Shown: in pieces, positions 41,286 through 50,124 of the stretch
Layout: every line of letters begins with the position of its first letter
Position numbering within the stretch: position 1 is the first letter of the stretch
NCBI RefSeq assembly: GCF_000938265.1
Contig: NZ_JYFC01000010.1
Location: forward strand, 35,154 to 99,153
Reading direction: 5' to 3'
Source: Agreia bicolorata
Lineage (GTDB): Bacteria; Actinomycetota; Actinomycetes; Actinomycetales; Microbacteriaceae
Length of the DNA stretch: 64,000 nucleotides
Position numbers and translations under genes: made by a program
The notes under the pieces: model-generated
What the model was told of the DNA's origin: nothing
Databases searched by the model: none
The model's input: only the letters and a program-made list of their open reading frames with translations

Positions 41286-41653
41286 CAGCGGGCCGCCCCG
41301 GCATCCGGCTGACTGTGGTGCGCGGGGCTGTCGCTGAGCGCGTGCTCCGCCTGGAAGATCGCGTCGCTGACCAGCCGCGCCGCGTGCTCGTTGGCGAGGC
41401 GGTAGAAGACCCGGGTGCCCTCTTGACGGGTCGCGACGATGCGGGCGAGGCGCAGCTTGGCCAGGTGCTGGGAGACCGCGGCGGGAGACTTCTCGACGAT
41501 GTCGGCCAGCGTGTTCACCGAGAGCTCACCGTCGCGCAGGGCGAGCACGATCCTCACCCTCGTAGCGTCGGCGAGCATGGCGAAGATCTCCACGGCGAGT
41601 TCGACGTAGGGGCTGGCCGGGTTTCGGCCACACATGGTCTTATCTGCATCCAT
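41285..41653 (-). CDS. ArsR/SmtB-family metal-responsive repressor
   Basis: The 122-residue winged-helix repressor has 'ELAVEIFAMLADATRVRIVLALRDGELSVNTLADIVEKSPAAVSQHLAKLRLARIVATRQEGTRVFYRLAN', followed by an alpha5 helix 'EHAARLVSDAIFQAEHALSDSPAHH' whose Asp/His spacing could form an alpha5 metal site as in SmtB/NmtR. A Cys lies at position 8. ATG 41653 is used, with M7 (41635) as alternative. A 6-bp inverted repeat overlaps the start, suggesting autorepression. It co-occurs with the His-rich exporter. Confidence 0.88.
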   Translation of the reverse strand: MDADKTMCGRNPASPYVELAVEIFAMLADATRVRIVLALRDGELSVNTLADIVEKSPAAVSQHLAKLRLARIVATRQEGTRVFYRLANEHAARLVSDAIFQAEHALSDSPAHHSQPDAGAAR

Positions 41654-41661
41654 ACGCAGAT
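41642..41661 (-). promoter_or_regulatory. inverted repeat over the ArsR start
   Basis: ATCTGC, 8 nt and GCAGAT form a perfect 6-bp inverted repeat covering the ATG. This is a possible ArsR-type operator if translation starts at 41635. Confidence 0.4.
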
Positions 41662-41716
41662 TCTTACATAGAACCTGTGACCATATCCGCTTCCGCTGAG
41701 CGGGCTACTCGGCGAC

Positions 41717-42211
41717 TCAGCCGCCGAAGAGCTTTCCGAACAGGCCCTTCTTCTTGGCTTGCCAGCCGCCCTGCTCGAGCGCGGCAATGAGCGGCTGCTT
41801 GATCTCGTCTGTGGTGAACGAGTATCCGTACGTGAACCCGTCGTGGGTTCCCTGACGGTCGGTGGTGCGCGCCGCCCCCACTCCGAACGAGAAGCTCTTC
41901 TTGCTTTCACGCCCTTTGAAGGTCGAGGTCGACGTGCCGATACTGAATCCGCCTCCGCCCGTGCTTTGGATTCTCGACTCGCTCTGCGTGTCGGTCTCGT
42001 CGAACTCCCACTGCGCTTCGGCGGCGTCGAGGGTGACCCGCAACTCGTAAGAGGCGTCGATGGTACCGGCAGCCGTGAACGCAGCCCACTTCACATCCGC
42101 GTACTTCCACACGGCCTGGATGCCATACGGGGCCGCCTGGTAGACGAATGGGAGTTCGTCACTGTTGAGCGCGAGAACGCGCGCCTGGGCCTGTTCGAAA
42201 GTGTCTGCCAT
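41717..42211 (-). CDS. conserved hypothetical protein with Gly/Ser/Thr-rich middle
   Basis: The 164-residue protein is not recognised. The N-terminus is helical ('MADTFEQAQARVLALNSDELPFVYQ'), the centre is beta-rich ('YELRVTLDAAEAQWEFDETDT'), then a 'STGGGGFSIGTSTSTFKGRESKKSFSFGVG' segment, and the C-terminus 'AALEQGGWQAKKKGLFGKLFGG' is a basic amphipathic tail. No membrane segment or signal peptide is seen. It is a single gene between the ArsR pair and the divergent ltrA. Confidence 0.65.
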   Translation of the reverse strand: MADTFEQAQARVLALNSDELPFVYQAAPYGIQAVWKYADVKWAAFTAAGTIDASYELRVTLDAAEAQWEFDETDTQSESRIQSTGGGGFSIGTSTSTFKGRESKKSFSFGVGAARTTDRQGTHDGFTYGYSFTTDEIKQPLIAALEQGGWQAKKKGLFGKLFGG

Positions 42212-42325
42212 GACTCATAAGCTAAACCACCCTTTGCCCTGGCGGAATGCCGTTGTCGGTCTATGCTCGGCCTAACGATTCCTTCACCGGCTCCGTTGCT
42301 TCCTCAGGAGGTGTCAGCCATCTCG

Positions 42326-43468
42326 ATGACACAGACGAGTGCGCACATGGGTCGGCGGGTGCACTGGCTCGAGCTCTTCTTCGACCTCGTGATCGTGGCC
42401 TACATCGGCCAGATCGCCCACACGATGCACGGAGATCCGTCGTGGATGGATGCCGTCGCCTTCGTCGGGTTTCTGGCCGCCGCCTGGTGGGCGTGGGTGA
42501 ACGCGACCCTCACGATGAACCTGTTCGGCGCACGCATCACAGCCTCCATCTGGATCTCCGTCACCATCGCCATGCTCTCGATCGGCGTGATGGCGGCAGC
42601 GATTCCGGATGCCCTCGGCGATCGAGCCGGCGCTTTCGCAATCGGCAATGCCGTCATCCGGGTCATCTGGGCGGTGCCGTGGCTCATGAATCGCCGCACA
42701 ATTGGTTCTCCGTGGTGGCGATCGATTCTCTACTGCGGCGTTCCCGCCGCGCTGTGGCTGGTCTCGATAGCCGTCGCGCCGCCTTGGCAGTACGCGCTGT
42801 GGGCAGCAGCCGTGGCGGTCGAGGTGGTGCTGCTGATCTTCCTCAACGGCGAACAAGCGTGGTTGAGGGAGGCTCTCGACGTCGATCACCTCGCCGAACG
42901 CGTCGGCCTGCTCGTCGTGATCGTCTTCGGTGAGTCGATCCTGACCACCATCGCCGAGCTCGACGCTCATTGGATGCCGATGTCTGGTCTCTCCGCCATT
43001 CTGGGGTTCGCGGCCGTCTCGATGCTCGCCTGGTTCTATTTCACCTACGCCACGTCATCTGTCGAGAGCGGACTGAAGCGATTGCAATTGCGCGGGAGCG
43101 TCGGCGGACTTCGTGACACCGTGATGTACCTGCCATTTCTGCTCGTGGCCGGCATCACGCTGTTCGCCTCGACCCTCGGCACGGCGGTCGCCGACGCCGG
43201 ACACCACCTGCCACCGGGCGCAGCGATCTCCCTCAGCGCCGGAATCAGCCTGTTCTTCATCGCAAGCACCGCAGAGTCACTCCGCTACAGCTCTCCCTGG
43301 CGCACGATCGCAGCCTGGGGACCGGCGGGCATCCTGTTGCCGTGGACGCTGGTGCCGCTCTCGGCCCATGCGAACGCCGAAGCAGTCGTCGCGGCATCGG
43401 CCGGTGTCATCGCCCTCGTCCTTGCAGCAATCGCGATCAATGCGCGACGCATGCGCGAGAGAAATTGA
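42326..43468 (+). CDS. low temperature requirement protein A (LtrA) family membrane protein
   Basis: The 380-residue polytopic protein (about 10-11 TMs) opens with the family signature 'RRVHWLELFFDLVIVAYIGQIAH' and has 'AERVGLLVVIVFGESIL', the LtrA motif in mid-protein. The family was named for a Listeria gene needed for growth at 4 C; its biochemical role is unknown. ATG 42326 is the best start; an AGGAGG lies 15 nt upstream, which might instead serve GTG 42311. Confidence 0.88.
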   Translation: MTQTSAHMGRRVHWLELFFDLVIVAYIGQIAHTMHGDPSWMDAVAFVGFLAAAWWAWVNATLTMNLFGARITASIWISVTIAMLSIGVMAAAIPDALGDRAGAFAIGNAVIRVIWAVPWLMNRRTIGSPWWRSILYCGVPAALWLVSIAVAPPWQYALWAAAVAVEVVLLIFLNGEQAWLREALDVDHLAERVGLLVVIVFGESILTTIAELDAHWMPMSGLSAILGFAAVSMLAWFYFTYATSSVESGLKRLQLRGSVGGLRDTVMYLPFLLVAGITLFASTLGTAVADAGHHLPPGAAISLSAGISLFFIASTAESLRYSSPWRTIAAWGPAGILLPWTLVPLSAHANAEAVVAASAGVIALVLAAIAINARRMRERN

Positions 43469-43536
43469 AGTGTCGCCAATGGTGGCTTTCCACTAGAAGG
43501 AAGTCACCACCCGCGACATCTCACCGCGCGCTGAGT

Positions 43537-44589
43537 TCAGATCCCGTGCCGCCGATCGCCGAGAACCGCCTCGGTGGCCTTCGCCTCCATAGCGGCGGAG
43601 AACGGTTGCGCCCTCTTCTCGACGGCCCGGGCTAGGTCTGCGGCCGCGAGGTCGCCGTGCGCAGCTGCTCCGGCCATCACTCCCGATGCTGCCGCAGCAG
43701 CGACCATCGCCATGGGCTGGCCCGTGTTCCCCGCGACGAAGACGCCGGGCACGGCCGTCGCACCACGCGCATCCCCGTCGATCTGCTCGCCGAACGGTGT
43801 GAGCGTACGCTCGCCGCCGAGAGCCTCGTACAGCTCGGTGCGCGCGACGAACCGGGGCGCGACGACGACCGCGTCCACCTCGAACGAGCGGCCGCCATCC
43901 ACCTCGACCGCGCGCACCTGCGAGCCGTCGACGACGAGCCGCCGAACTCGCGGCGTGACGACGCTCACGCCGAGCGCGGCGAGCTGCTCCCACTGCTCGT
44001 CGCTGGGCTCGGGCGCATCGTGCAGAAACAGGGTGACGTCGTCGCTGAGCTGGCTGAACAGCAGCACCTGGTGCATCGCGTTCTGGTTGCGTCCGATCAC
44101 GGCGATGCGCTGGTCGCGCACCTCCCACCCGTGGCAGAACGGGCAGTGCAGAACGCTGCGACCCCACGCCTCGCGTACTCCCGGAATGTCGGGCAGATCG
44201 TCGACAAGCCCGGTCGCGAGAACGACGCGACGGGCCTTGAGATGGCTCGCCCCGCCGTCGAGCTCAAGCGTGAAGTCATCGACGGCACCGGATGCGCCGG
44301 TCACCAGACCGTTCAGAATGCGCACGCCGTAGGCTTCGGCCTCGGCTCGACCGCGAGCGAGCAGTTCGAGAGGCGGGATGCCCTCGTGGCCGAGCACGTT
44401 GTGCGCCCCGTCGGCCGGAGCATTGCGCGGCTGCCCCGCATCGACCACGACGACGCTGCGGCGAGAGCGGGCGAGCGCGATCGCCGCGGCAAGACCGGCT
44501 GCACCGCCCCCGACGACGACGACATCGACGGCGTCATCTGCTGATTCGGTGCTGTAGGCGGAGGCCAAGGATGGATGCGTGTGATTCAT
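43537..44589 (-). CDS. NAD(P)/FAD-dependent oxidoreductase, thioredoxin-reductase-like
   Basis: From ATG 44589 (GTG 44598 is an alternative) the 350-residue flavoprotein has 'VDVVVVGGGAAGLAAAIALARSRRSVVVVDAG' (FAD site), 'HNVLGHEGIPPLELLARGRAEAEAYG', 'HCPFCHGWEVRDQRIAVIGRNQNAMHQVLLFSQLSDDVTLF' (CxxC followed by the NAD(P) fold) and 'VPGVFVAGNTGQPMAMVAAAAASG'. The CPFC motif is the disulfide position of this actinobacterial TrxR-like group. No thioredoxin gene is adjacent. The redox partner is unknown. Confidence 0.88.
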   Translation of the reverse strand: MNHTHPSLASAYSTESADDAVDVVVVGGGAAGLAAAIALARSRRSVVVVDAGQPRNAPADGAHNVLGHEGIPPLELLARGRAEAEAYGVRILNGLVTGASGAVDDFTLELDGGASHLKARRVVLATGLVDDLPDIPGVREAWGRSVLHCPFCHGWEVRDQRIAVIGRNQNAMHQVLLFSQLSDDVTLFLHDAPEPSDEQWEQLAALGVSVVTPRVRRLVVDGSQVRAVEVDGGRSFEVDAVVVAPRFVARTELYEALGGERTLTPFGEQIDGDARGATAVPGVFVAGNTGQPMAMVAAAAASGVMAGAAAHGDLAAADLARAVEKRAQPFSAAMEAKATEAVLGDRRHGI

Positions 44590-44683
44590 GAGTTCCACGC
44601 TAAGCGTGCATTTGCTCTATCGCATGAACTCTTGCGCAAAAGGCAAGAAGGCGGCAACGAGGCCGCCACCAGGTTCGTTCGGG

Positions 44684-45100
44684 TCAGCTTGCGTCGTCCA
44701 CAGCGCGCACGCGATTGTTGCGGGCCCCGTGTTCGAGTTCGACGAGGCCGAGGTGCTCGAGCAGAGGCGGCAGATAGACCCCGAAGCGGCCACGATATCC
44801 GCGTCGCAACCCGTACCAGCCCCCGACGGGGTTGGACTCGTCGCGACCGAAAGCCTCGACGCTTCCAGGGGCTGCAGGCTTGTTCTCGTCGGCGCCGCCG
44901 AGAGGCACCCAGTCGCCCTGCTCCAGAAGCCAGCGATGCAGGTCGTCGACCGCACGCAGCTGGTAGGAGAGCTTCGTCGAACCGACCGTGCAGATCAGGG
45001 TCTCCCCCTCTCGGTGCATCGAATACGAAGAGGAACCGGGCGCCGTGGTGAGCGCGATCGGGGCATCAGCGCCACCGATCACATCCGTTGTGTCAGACAT
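44684..45100 (-). CDS. conserved hypothetical protein
   Basis: The 138-residue cytosolic protein begins 'MSDTTDVIGGADAPIALTTAPGSSSYSMHREGETLICTVGSTKLSYQLRAVDDLHRWLLEQGDWVPLGGADE' and ends 'LPPLLEHLGLVELEHGARNNRVRAV'. It appears to be one compact alpha/beta domain, similar to hypothetical proteins of Microbacteriaceae. No catalytic motif is evident. ATG 45100 is chosen because the upstream frame overlaps the neighbouring SDR gene. Confidence 0.6.
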   Translation of the reverse strand: MSDTTDVIGGADAPIALTTAPGSSSYSMHREGETLICTVGSTKLSYQLRAVDDLHRWLLEQGDWVPLGGADENKPAAPGSVEAFGRDESNPVGGWYGLRRGYRGRFGVYLPPLLEHLGLVELEHGARNNRVRAVDDAS

Positions 45101-45149
45101 GTTCGTGAGCATACGCCCTGCGCAGAACCCGGCCACAAAAGCGAACGGT

Positions 45150-45890
45150 CTATCGAGCGCGCAGCCACTCATCGAAGGTCTGCGTGCTGAGCTCGGCTTC
45201 AGGCCCCGGCAGCAGGGCGCCGCTGCGCATGGCCGCACCCATCTCTCCCGGCAGCGGAACCGAGACGATCGGTCCACGTAGCCCCTCCGCCGACGCATAC
45301 GATCGCACGAGGTCGATGAGCCGCTCTTCGCGGGGGCCGGCGAGATCGCGTGCCCGGCCCCGCGCATCCGATTCGGCCAACTCGACGAGCCGCTCGGCGA
45401 CCTCGGCGGCGGCCACAGTTTGGGTGCGCATGATGGGCACAGCATGAAGTGGACCGATACGTCCGCGATCGTAGATCTGCCCCGCGAACTCATGGAATTG
45501 CGTGGCGCGCAGAATCGACCAGGGAACGGGGCCCTCGCTCACGAGGCGCTCCTGCCGCACCTTGCCGGCGTAGTACCCGGACGGCGCCCTGTCGGCGTTA
45601 ACGATCGACAGCGCTACGTGGTGCGCGACGCCTGCGGCCGCGCCACCGCCCAGAAGATTTGCAGTGGATGTCTCGAAGAACGCCGTCGAGGCCGCTCCCG
45701 AGGTCGTCGCGATGCTCGAGACATCGATCACCGCTTCTGCGCCGACGAGGGCCCGGGCGACGGCTGACGCGTCGAGCAGGTCGACCCCCTGGGAGCGACT
45801 CAAAGCGACGACATCGTGGCCTCGTCGGCGGGCGACGTCGACGACGTGTGCACCGACCGCTCCTGTGGCTCCGGCTATGGCGATTCTCAT
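45150..45890 (-). CDS. NAD(P)-binding SDR/NmrA-like oxidoreductase
   Basis: The 246-residue extended/atypical SDR has the glycine motif 'IAGATGAVGAHVVDVARRRGHDVVALSR' and 'HHVALSIVNADRAPSGYYAGKVRQERLV' with the YxxxK dyad. It binds NAD(P)H; substrate unknown. It is divergent from a SigJ/ECF41-type sigma factor gene, and ECF41 factors typically control a neighbouring oxidoreductase or epimerase, so it is the probable target. A perfect inverted repeat lies in the shared promoter. Confidence 0.85.
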   Translation of the reverse strand: MRIAIAGATGAVGAHVVDVARRRGHDVVALSRSQGVDLLDASAVARALVGAEAVIDVSSIATTSGAASTAFFETSTANLLGGGAAAGVAHHVALSIVNADRAPSGYYAGKVRQERLVSEGPVPWSILRATQFHEFAGQIYDRGRIGPLHAVPIMRTQTVAAAEVAERLVELAESDARGRARDLAGPREERLIDLVRSYASAEGLRGPIVSVPLPGEMGAAMRSGALLPGPEAELSTQTFDEWLRAR

Positions 45891-45911
45891 CGAACGGTGT
45901 TCCTTTCGGTT

Positions 45912-45943
45912 GGTGCGACGGGTCGAATTGTCGCCGTCGCACC
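45912..45943. promoter_or_regulatory. perfect 10-bp inverted repeat in the SDR/sigma factor promoter
   Basis: GGTGCGACGG and CCGTCGCACC flank a 12-nt spacer, 22 bp before the SDR start and 46 bp before the sigma factor. The geometry suits a dimeric repressor operator or a hairpin in the SDR leader RNA. No known motif is recognised. Confidence 0.55.
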
Positions 45944-45988
45944 CCTATGACGACGCAGCCCTCACGAATGTGAGGTCGCGGCATACTG

Positions 45989-46921
45989 ATGTGCATGACA
46001 CTCGCCCAGGCCGATGAGGTGCAACGCGAGCGCCCCCGCCTGCTCGGCATGGCTTTTCGTATGCTCGGCACGTTCGCCGACGCAGAAGACGCGGTGCAGG
46101 AAGCGTATCTTCGCTGGCACAAGCAGGGCGACGACGAGCGTCAGCGCATCCATTCGCCTGCGGCCTGGCTGACCCGCGTGACGAGCCGGATCTGTCTCGA
46201 CGAACTGGGCAGCGCCCGCGTGCGGCGCGAGCAGTACGTCGGTGAATGGCTGCCCGAGCCGGTGCCGCAGGGCCGCGTGTCGGAGCTCTTCGGAGAGCCA
46301 CGCGAAGTACTCACCGACCCAATCGGCCGCGTCGAGCTCGACGAGTCGGTGAGCACCGCCCTGCTCGTCGTGCTCGAGTCGCTGAGTCCGGCCGAACGCG
46401 TGGTGTTCGTGCTGCACGACGTGTTCGCGGTGCCGTTCGGCGAGATCGCCGACATCGTCGGTCGAACACCGGATGCGTGCCGCCAGTTGGCGACATCGGC
46501 TCGGCGCCACGTACGCGAGCGCCGGGCGGGTCGGGTATCGACTGCCGTGCACGACGAGGTCGTGCAGGCTTTTGTCGCGGCCTGCCGAGGTGGCGACTTA
46601 GCGGCCCTCACCGCCGTGCTCGATCCGGCGGTCGAGCTGCGCTCAGACGGCGGCGGATTCGTCTCGGCGGCCCGCAAGCCCGTGCGCGGGGCGCTCAACG
46701 TGGCGCGTTTTCTGCTCGGGATCATGGAGAAGGAGCCCGACACGGTGGTCGCAGCCGAGCTCACGGGCGACGGTATCGCGCTGCGTTTCGGGCCTGGCAC
46801 CGGTGACGCCGTCGCAGGAGTGCTCAACCTTCACGTGCGGCAGAGCGAGTCGGGCGCCCCTCACATCGCCGACGTCTGGATCGCGATGAACCCGCAGAAG
46901 CTCACGCTGTGGCAGCACTAA
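45989..46921 (+). CDS. sigJ: ECF sigma factor, SigJ/ECF41-like with SnoaL-type C-terminus
   Basis: The 310-residue protein has sigma-2 ('RPRLLGMAFRMLGTFADAEDAVQEAYLRWHKQ'), sigma-4 ('LLVVLESLSPAERVVFVLHDVFAVPFGEIADIVGRTPDACRQLATSARRHVRERR') and a C-terminal SnoaL-like extension (about 195-310) that in ECF41 factors acts as a built-in regulator replacing an anti-sigma factor. ATG 45989 or 45995. It probably directs transcription of the divergent SDR gene. Confidence 0.9.
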   Translation: MCMTLAQADEVQRERPRLLGMAFRMLGTFADAEDAVQEAYLRWHKQGDDERQRIHSPAAWLTRVTSRICLDELGSARVRREQYVGEWLPEPVPQGRVSELFGEPREVLTDPIGRVELDESVSTALLVVLESLSPAERVVFVLHDVFAVPFGEIADIVGRTPDACRQLATSARRHVRERRAGRVSTAVHDEVVQAFVAACRGGDLAALTAVLDPAVELRSDGGGFVSAARKPVRGALNVARFLLGIMEKEPDTVVAAELTGDGIALRFGPGTGDAVAGVLNLHVRQSESGAPHIADVWIAMNPQKLTLWQH

Positions 46922-46957
46922 CGACTCGTTCGCTTGATCGTCGGATGAGCCGCGTCA

Positions 46958-47851
46958 TCAGTGGGCGGCGGATGCCGGCTGGTTGCGGTTCCGCAGGCGC
47001 GAGATTGCCATGAGGATAGCGACGATGATCATGCCGAGCACCAGCCCGAACACAAGCGACGCCGCGGTGTCGGCGAGCCAGACCACAACGGGGCCCGCGG
47101 CCTCGACGGCGTGCGTGATCACGTGCACCAGGTCGTACGGTCCGTGCCAGAACGTTTCGGCCATATTCGCTATCACCAGGTGGCCTCCGACCCACAGCAT
47201 GGCGACGGTGCCGACGATGCTGATGACCCGAAAGACCGCGGGCATCGCGGCAACGATGCGGGCTCCGAAGCGGCGCACACCCCGAGACGCGCTCTTCATA
47301 AAACGCAGCCCGATGTCGTCGATCTTCACCAGCAGGGCGACCGCTCCGTAGACCAGCAGGGTCATGCCCAGGCCGATCACGATGAGCGCGCCAAGAGTGA
47401 GCCAGATGCCGAAGTCGGGGTCGAGGCTGTCGAGTGCGATAAGCATGATCTCGGTGCTCAGGATGAGGTCGGTGCGGATCGCACCGAAGACGAGGTTCTT
47501 CTCGGTCTTCTGCTCTTCGTCGCCCTCTCCGTGGTGCACGCCGAACCACTCGGTGACCTTCTCAGCCCCCTCGAAGCACAGGTACGTGCCACCGATGATG
47601 AGCAGGAACGGCAGCACCCAGGGCGCGAACGCCGTGAGAAGCAGCGCAATCGGAATGATGATGACGAACTTGTTGACGAGGCTTCCCAGTGCGATCTTCC
47701 AGACGACCGGCAGCTCGCGAGCGGGCGTCAGACCCTGAACGTATTGCGGAGTGACGGCGGCGTCATCGATCACGACTCCGGCGGTCTTTGCGCTCGCCTT
47801 GAGGGCGGCGGTCAGAATGTCATCGACGACGGCGAGCAGGCCGACCGACAT
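46958..47851 (-). CDS. DUF808 (YedI) family membrane protein
   Basis: The 297-residue protein has six to seven membrane segments. The start 'MSVGLLAVVDDILTAALKASAKTAGVVIDDAAVTPQYVQGLTPARELPVVWKIALGSLVNK' and 'GGTYLCFEGAEKVTEWF' are characteristic of DUF808/YedI, conserved inner-membrane proteins without known function. It stands alone, convergent with sigJ. Confidence 0.9.
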   Translation of the reverse strand: MSVGLLAVVDDILTAALKASAKTAGVVIDDAAVTPQYVQGLTPARELPVVWKIALGSLVNKFVIIIPIALLLTAFAPWVLPFLLIIGGTYLCFEGAEKVTEWFGVHHGEGDEEQKTEKNLVFGAIRTDLILSTEIMLIALDSLDPDFGIWLTLGALIVIGLGMTLLVYGAVALLVKIDDIGLRFMKSASRGVRRFGARIVAAMPAVFRVISIVGTVAMLWVGGHLVIANMAETFWHGPYDLVHVITHAVEAAGPVVVWLADTAASLVFGLVLGMIIVAILMAISRLRNRNQPASAAH

Positions 47852-47960
47852 GGGCGTCTCCTTGGGGTGGGGGCGTCAGACCGCTCAGCTTTCAGCGGGA
47901 GTGGATGTCCAGAGTATCGCGCAGCGCTCGTCGCGCCTCCTCGCCGAGAATCGATACAGA

Positions 47961-49136
47961 CTACGAAATGGCTTTCTTGAGAGCCGAGACGATGTCGGTA
48001 CCACGCGCATCGACGGCTTCCATCCGGTTCGTGACAAAAGCAAAACCGATGCGCTCATCCAGGTCAGCGAACGCAACTTGGCCTCCGGCGCCGTCGTGGC
48101 CGAGGCTCGACTCGCCCAGGTATCGCCTCGCTTCCGAGTCGAGTTGAAAACCCATACCCCAACGGGGCCACGGAGCCGGACTATCGAAGAACGGAGCGCC
48201 TTCTGATTGCACGCGGCTCGCGCGATTGATTGTCTCGTCGCTGAGTAAGCGCACACCGTCGGTTTCGGTGACGACCGCCGACCAGATCTTCGCTAGAGCA
48301 TGGGCACTGCTGATGCCTCCCGCCCCGGGTATCTGAGCCGCTTGCACGTCTGAGCGATTGAAGCCCTCGTTGGGCCCAACCAGGGCCAGCGGCAGCGCAC
48401 CTCCGAGGGTCAGAGCACGCACCGGCCACACCGAAGCGCCTGCCCGAACGTCGCTCTGCTGCGCAGCGACGTGTGTAGCGAGCGTGTCGCCGACGACCAT
48501 GTTCGCCACCTGCCCGCGCCGCTCGGCGGGCAGACCGATCCAGGCATCGACCGCCAACGGGCTTGAGATCAGACGCTCGAAGTACTCCCCCGGCAGAAGC
48601 CCGGTGACGCGGCGAACGAGCTCGCCAGTCAGCCACCCGTGAGTGATCGCGTGGTAGGCCCAGGCCGTTCCGGGGTCGAACAGAGGCTCCTGATCGGCCA
48701 GGAGGGTCGTTGCACGATTCCAGTCGATCAGGTCGTCGGGCGTCCAGTCGTGTCGCGGCGCCGACAGCCCGGCCCGGTGCGATAGCGCGTCCCCGACGCT
48801 GGTGTTCGATTTTCCGGCCGCACCATATTCGGGCCAATAGTCGGCGACGGGTGCGTCATAGTCGAGGAGCCCGTCTTGCACGAGGCGGGCGACCAGAATG
48901 GATGCGAGCCCTTTCGTGCTCGAGAAGATCACGCTGGGCGTGCCCAATCCGAACGCCTGCCCGGAGCGCGCGTTCGCGATACCTCCGGCCAGGTCGACGA
49001 CGAGCTCTCCGTGACGCCAGATAGAGAGCGCAGCCCCGGTTTCAGTGTCAGTGGCGATCGCTGCCTCGAAGGCGTCGCGTACCGCGGAGAAACCGTCGGC
49101 TGCAAAGCCCTCGATAGCGAGGAGAGGGTCTGTCAT
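47961..49136 (-). CDS. serine hydrolase (beta-lactamase/esterase family)
   Basis: This 391-residue class C beta-lactamase-like hydrolase has SxxK at 'SSTKG' (Ser72, Lys75), Tyr161 in 'AWAYHAITHGW' (YxN replaced by YHA) and 'LGHDGAGGQ' as the third motif. No signal peptide is visible, so it is likely a cytosolic esterase (EstB-like). Its ATG at 49136 overlaps the glycosidase stop by 4 nt, so it is the distal gene of the LacI-controlled sugar operon. It may remove an acyl group from the imported sugar. Confidence 0.85.
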   Translation of the reverse strand: MTDPLLAIEGFAADGFSAVRDAFEAAIATDTETGAALSIWRHGELVVDLAGGIANARSGQAFGLGTPSVIFSSTKGLASILVARLVQDGLLDYDAPVADYWPEYGAAGKSNTSVGDALSHRAGLSAPRHDWTPDDLIDWNRATTLLADQEPLFDPGTAWAYHAITHGWLTGELVRRVTGLLPGEYFERLISSPLAVDAWIGLPAERRGQVANMVVGDTLATHVAAQQSDVRAGASVWPVRALTLGGALPLALVGPNEGFNRSDVQAAQIPGAGGISSAHALAKIWSAVVTETDGVRLLSDETINRASRVQSEGAPFFDSPAPWPRWGMGFQLDSEARRYLGESSLGHDGAGGQVAFADLDERIGFAFVTNRMEAVDARGTDIVSALKKAIS

Positions 49137-50122
49137 CGAACTCTTTCTCTTGTGAATGCGACCAGGCGTCCATCGTCGGACCAACGAAGGGGCAGAGGGT
49201 CAGACAGGCGCCCGACGAATTCACCGTTCTGCCCGACGTTCTCGAAGCCGAGAAGAGCCGGTCCTGCGGGAGTCTCCACGACCCGTCCTGCGTAGAGTTC
49301 GTCGCCGACGATGAGTTGCGCATCGTCGAGGTTCACAAGCCCGCCTGAGAACGGATCGGCATCACCGAGGGCAAGCGCCCACACGCCTCCGGCGCCACCT
49401 GCCCGCTTGCCGACCAGATGTGACGAGTCGCAGGAGAAAATGAGAGCCTTCTTGCCGTCGACAAGAACGAGTTGCGGCACCTCGAGATGAGCGAATCCGG
49501 CGCCGGGTGCACTGATGGGCGCGGCCGCAGTCCATGAGTCGAGGTCTCGCGAAATGGCGTGCCCGATCACGCCCCGGTCGGCAGGGTCATCCCCGGTCGG
49601 AATCTCCCGCGATCGTGCCGTGATGAGCATGTGCCACTGATCCCCCGCTGCGTCGGGAACCACCCAGGGGTCACGCCAGGCTTCTTCCCTCCACGTGTAA
49701 TCTGCCAGCGTTTCGTACCACGGGTGCGACGCGCTCAACTGCACCCCGGATGCCTTCACCCACTCGTGCAGATCGTTCGAGGTGGCCATGAGGACCGTCT
49801 CGATATTCGTGTCTTCTCCCGCTCGCAGATACCGAGAGCCGGTGTAGTACATCCGCCAGAGACCGGAGGGATCGCGATAGACGCTCCCTGTCCATGTTGC
49901 AGTCTCGTCAGCCGCGCCCGGCTCGCCATGTTCGAGCACGACACCGTGATCGGTCCAGTTCACATAGTCGAGGGATGTCGCGTGGCCGACTGAGGCGTTT
50001 CGGTGCCGCAGATGAGGATCGACGAGAGATACAGGGGCGCGAAGGTAGTAAAGGTGCACCGTCGGCCCATCGATGGCGGTCCAGAAATCCCAGACCCAGA
50101 AATCGGGAAGAGAGAAGGCCAT
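49133..50122 (-). CDS. glycoside hydrolase, five-bladed propeller (GH32/GH68/GH43-like)
   Basis: This 329-residue predicted intracellular glycosidase starts 'MAFSLPDFWVWDFWTAIDGPTVHLYYLRAP' with the WVWD segment (catalytic Asp). It also has 'NASVGHATSLDYVNWTDHG', 'TWTGSVYRDPSGLWRMYYTGS', 'EEAWRDPWVVPD' (RDP motif) and 'FAHLEVPQLVLVDGKKALIFSC' (candidate acid/base Glu). The layout matches GH68/GH32-type propellers acting on fructosyl or related sugars; GH43/GH130-like specificity is not excluded. It lies 2 nt downstream of the permease gene and is probably the enzyme for the sugar taken up by this operon. Confidence 0.8.
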   Translation of the reverse strand: MAFSLPDFWVWDFWTAIDGPTVHLYYLRAPVSLVDPHLRHRNASVGHATSLDYVNWTDHGVVLEHGEPGAADETATWTGSVYRDPSGLWRMYYTGSRYLRAGEDTNIETVLMATSNDLHEWVKASGVQLSASHPWYETLADYTWREEAWRDPWVVPDAAGDQWHMLITARSREIPTGDDPADRGVIGHAISRDLDSWTAAAPISAPGAGFAHLEVPQLVLVDGKKALIFSCDSSHLVGKRAGGAGGVWALALGDADPFSGGLVNLDDAQLIVGDELYAGRVVETPAGPALLGFENVGQNGEFVGRLSDPLPLRWSDDGRLVAFTRERVR

Positions 50123-50124
50123 GG

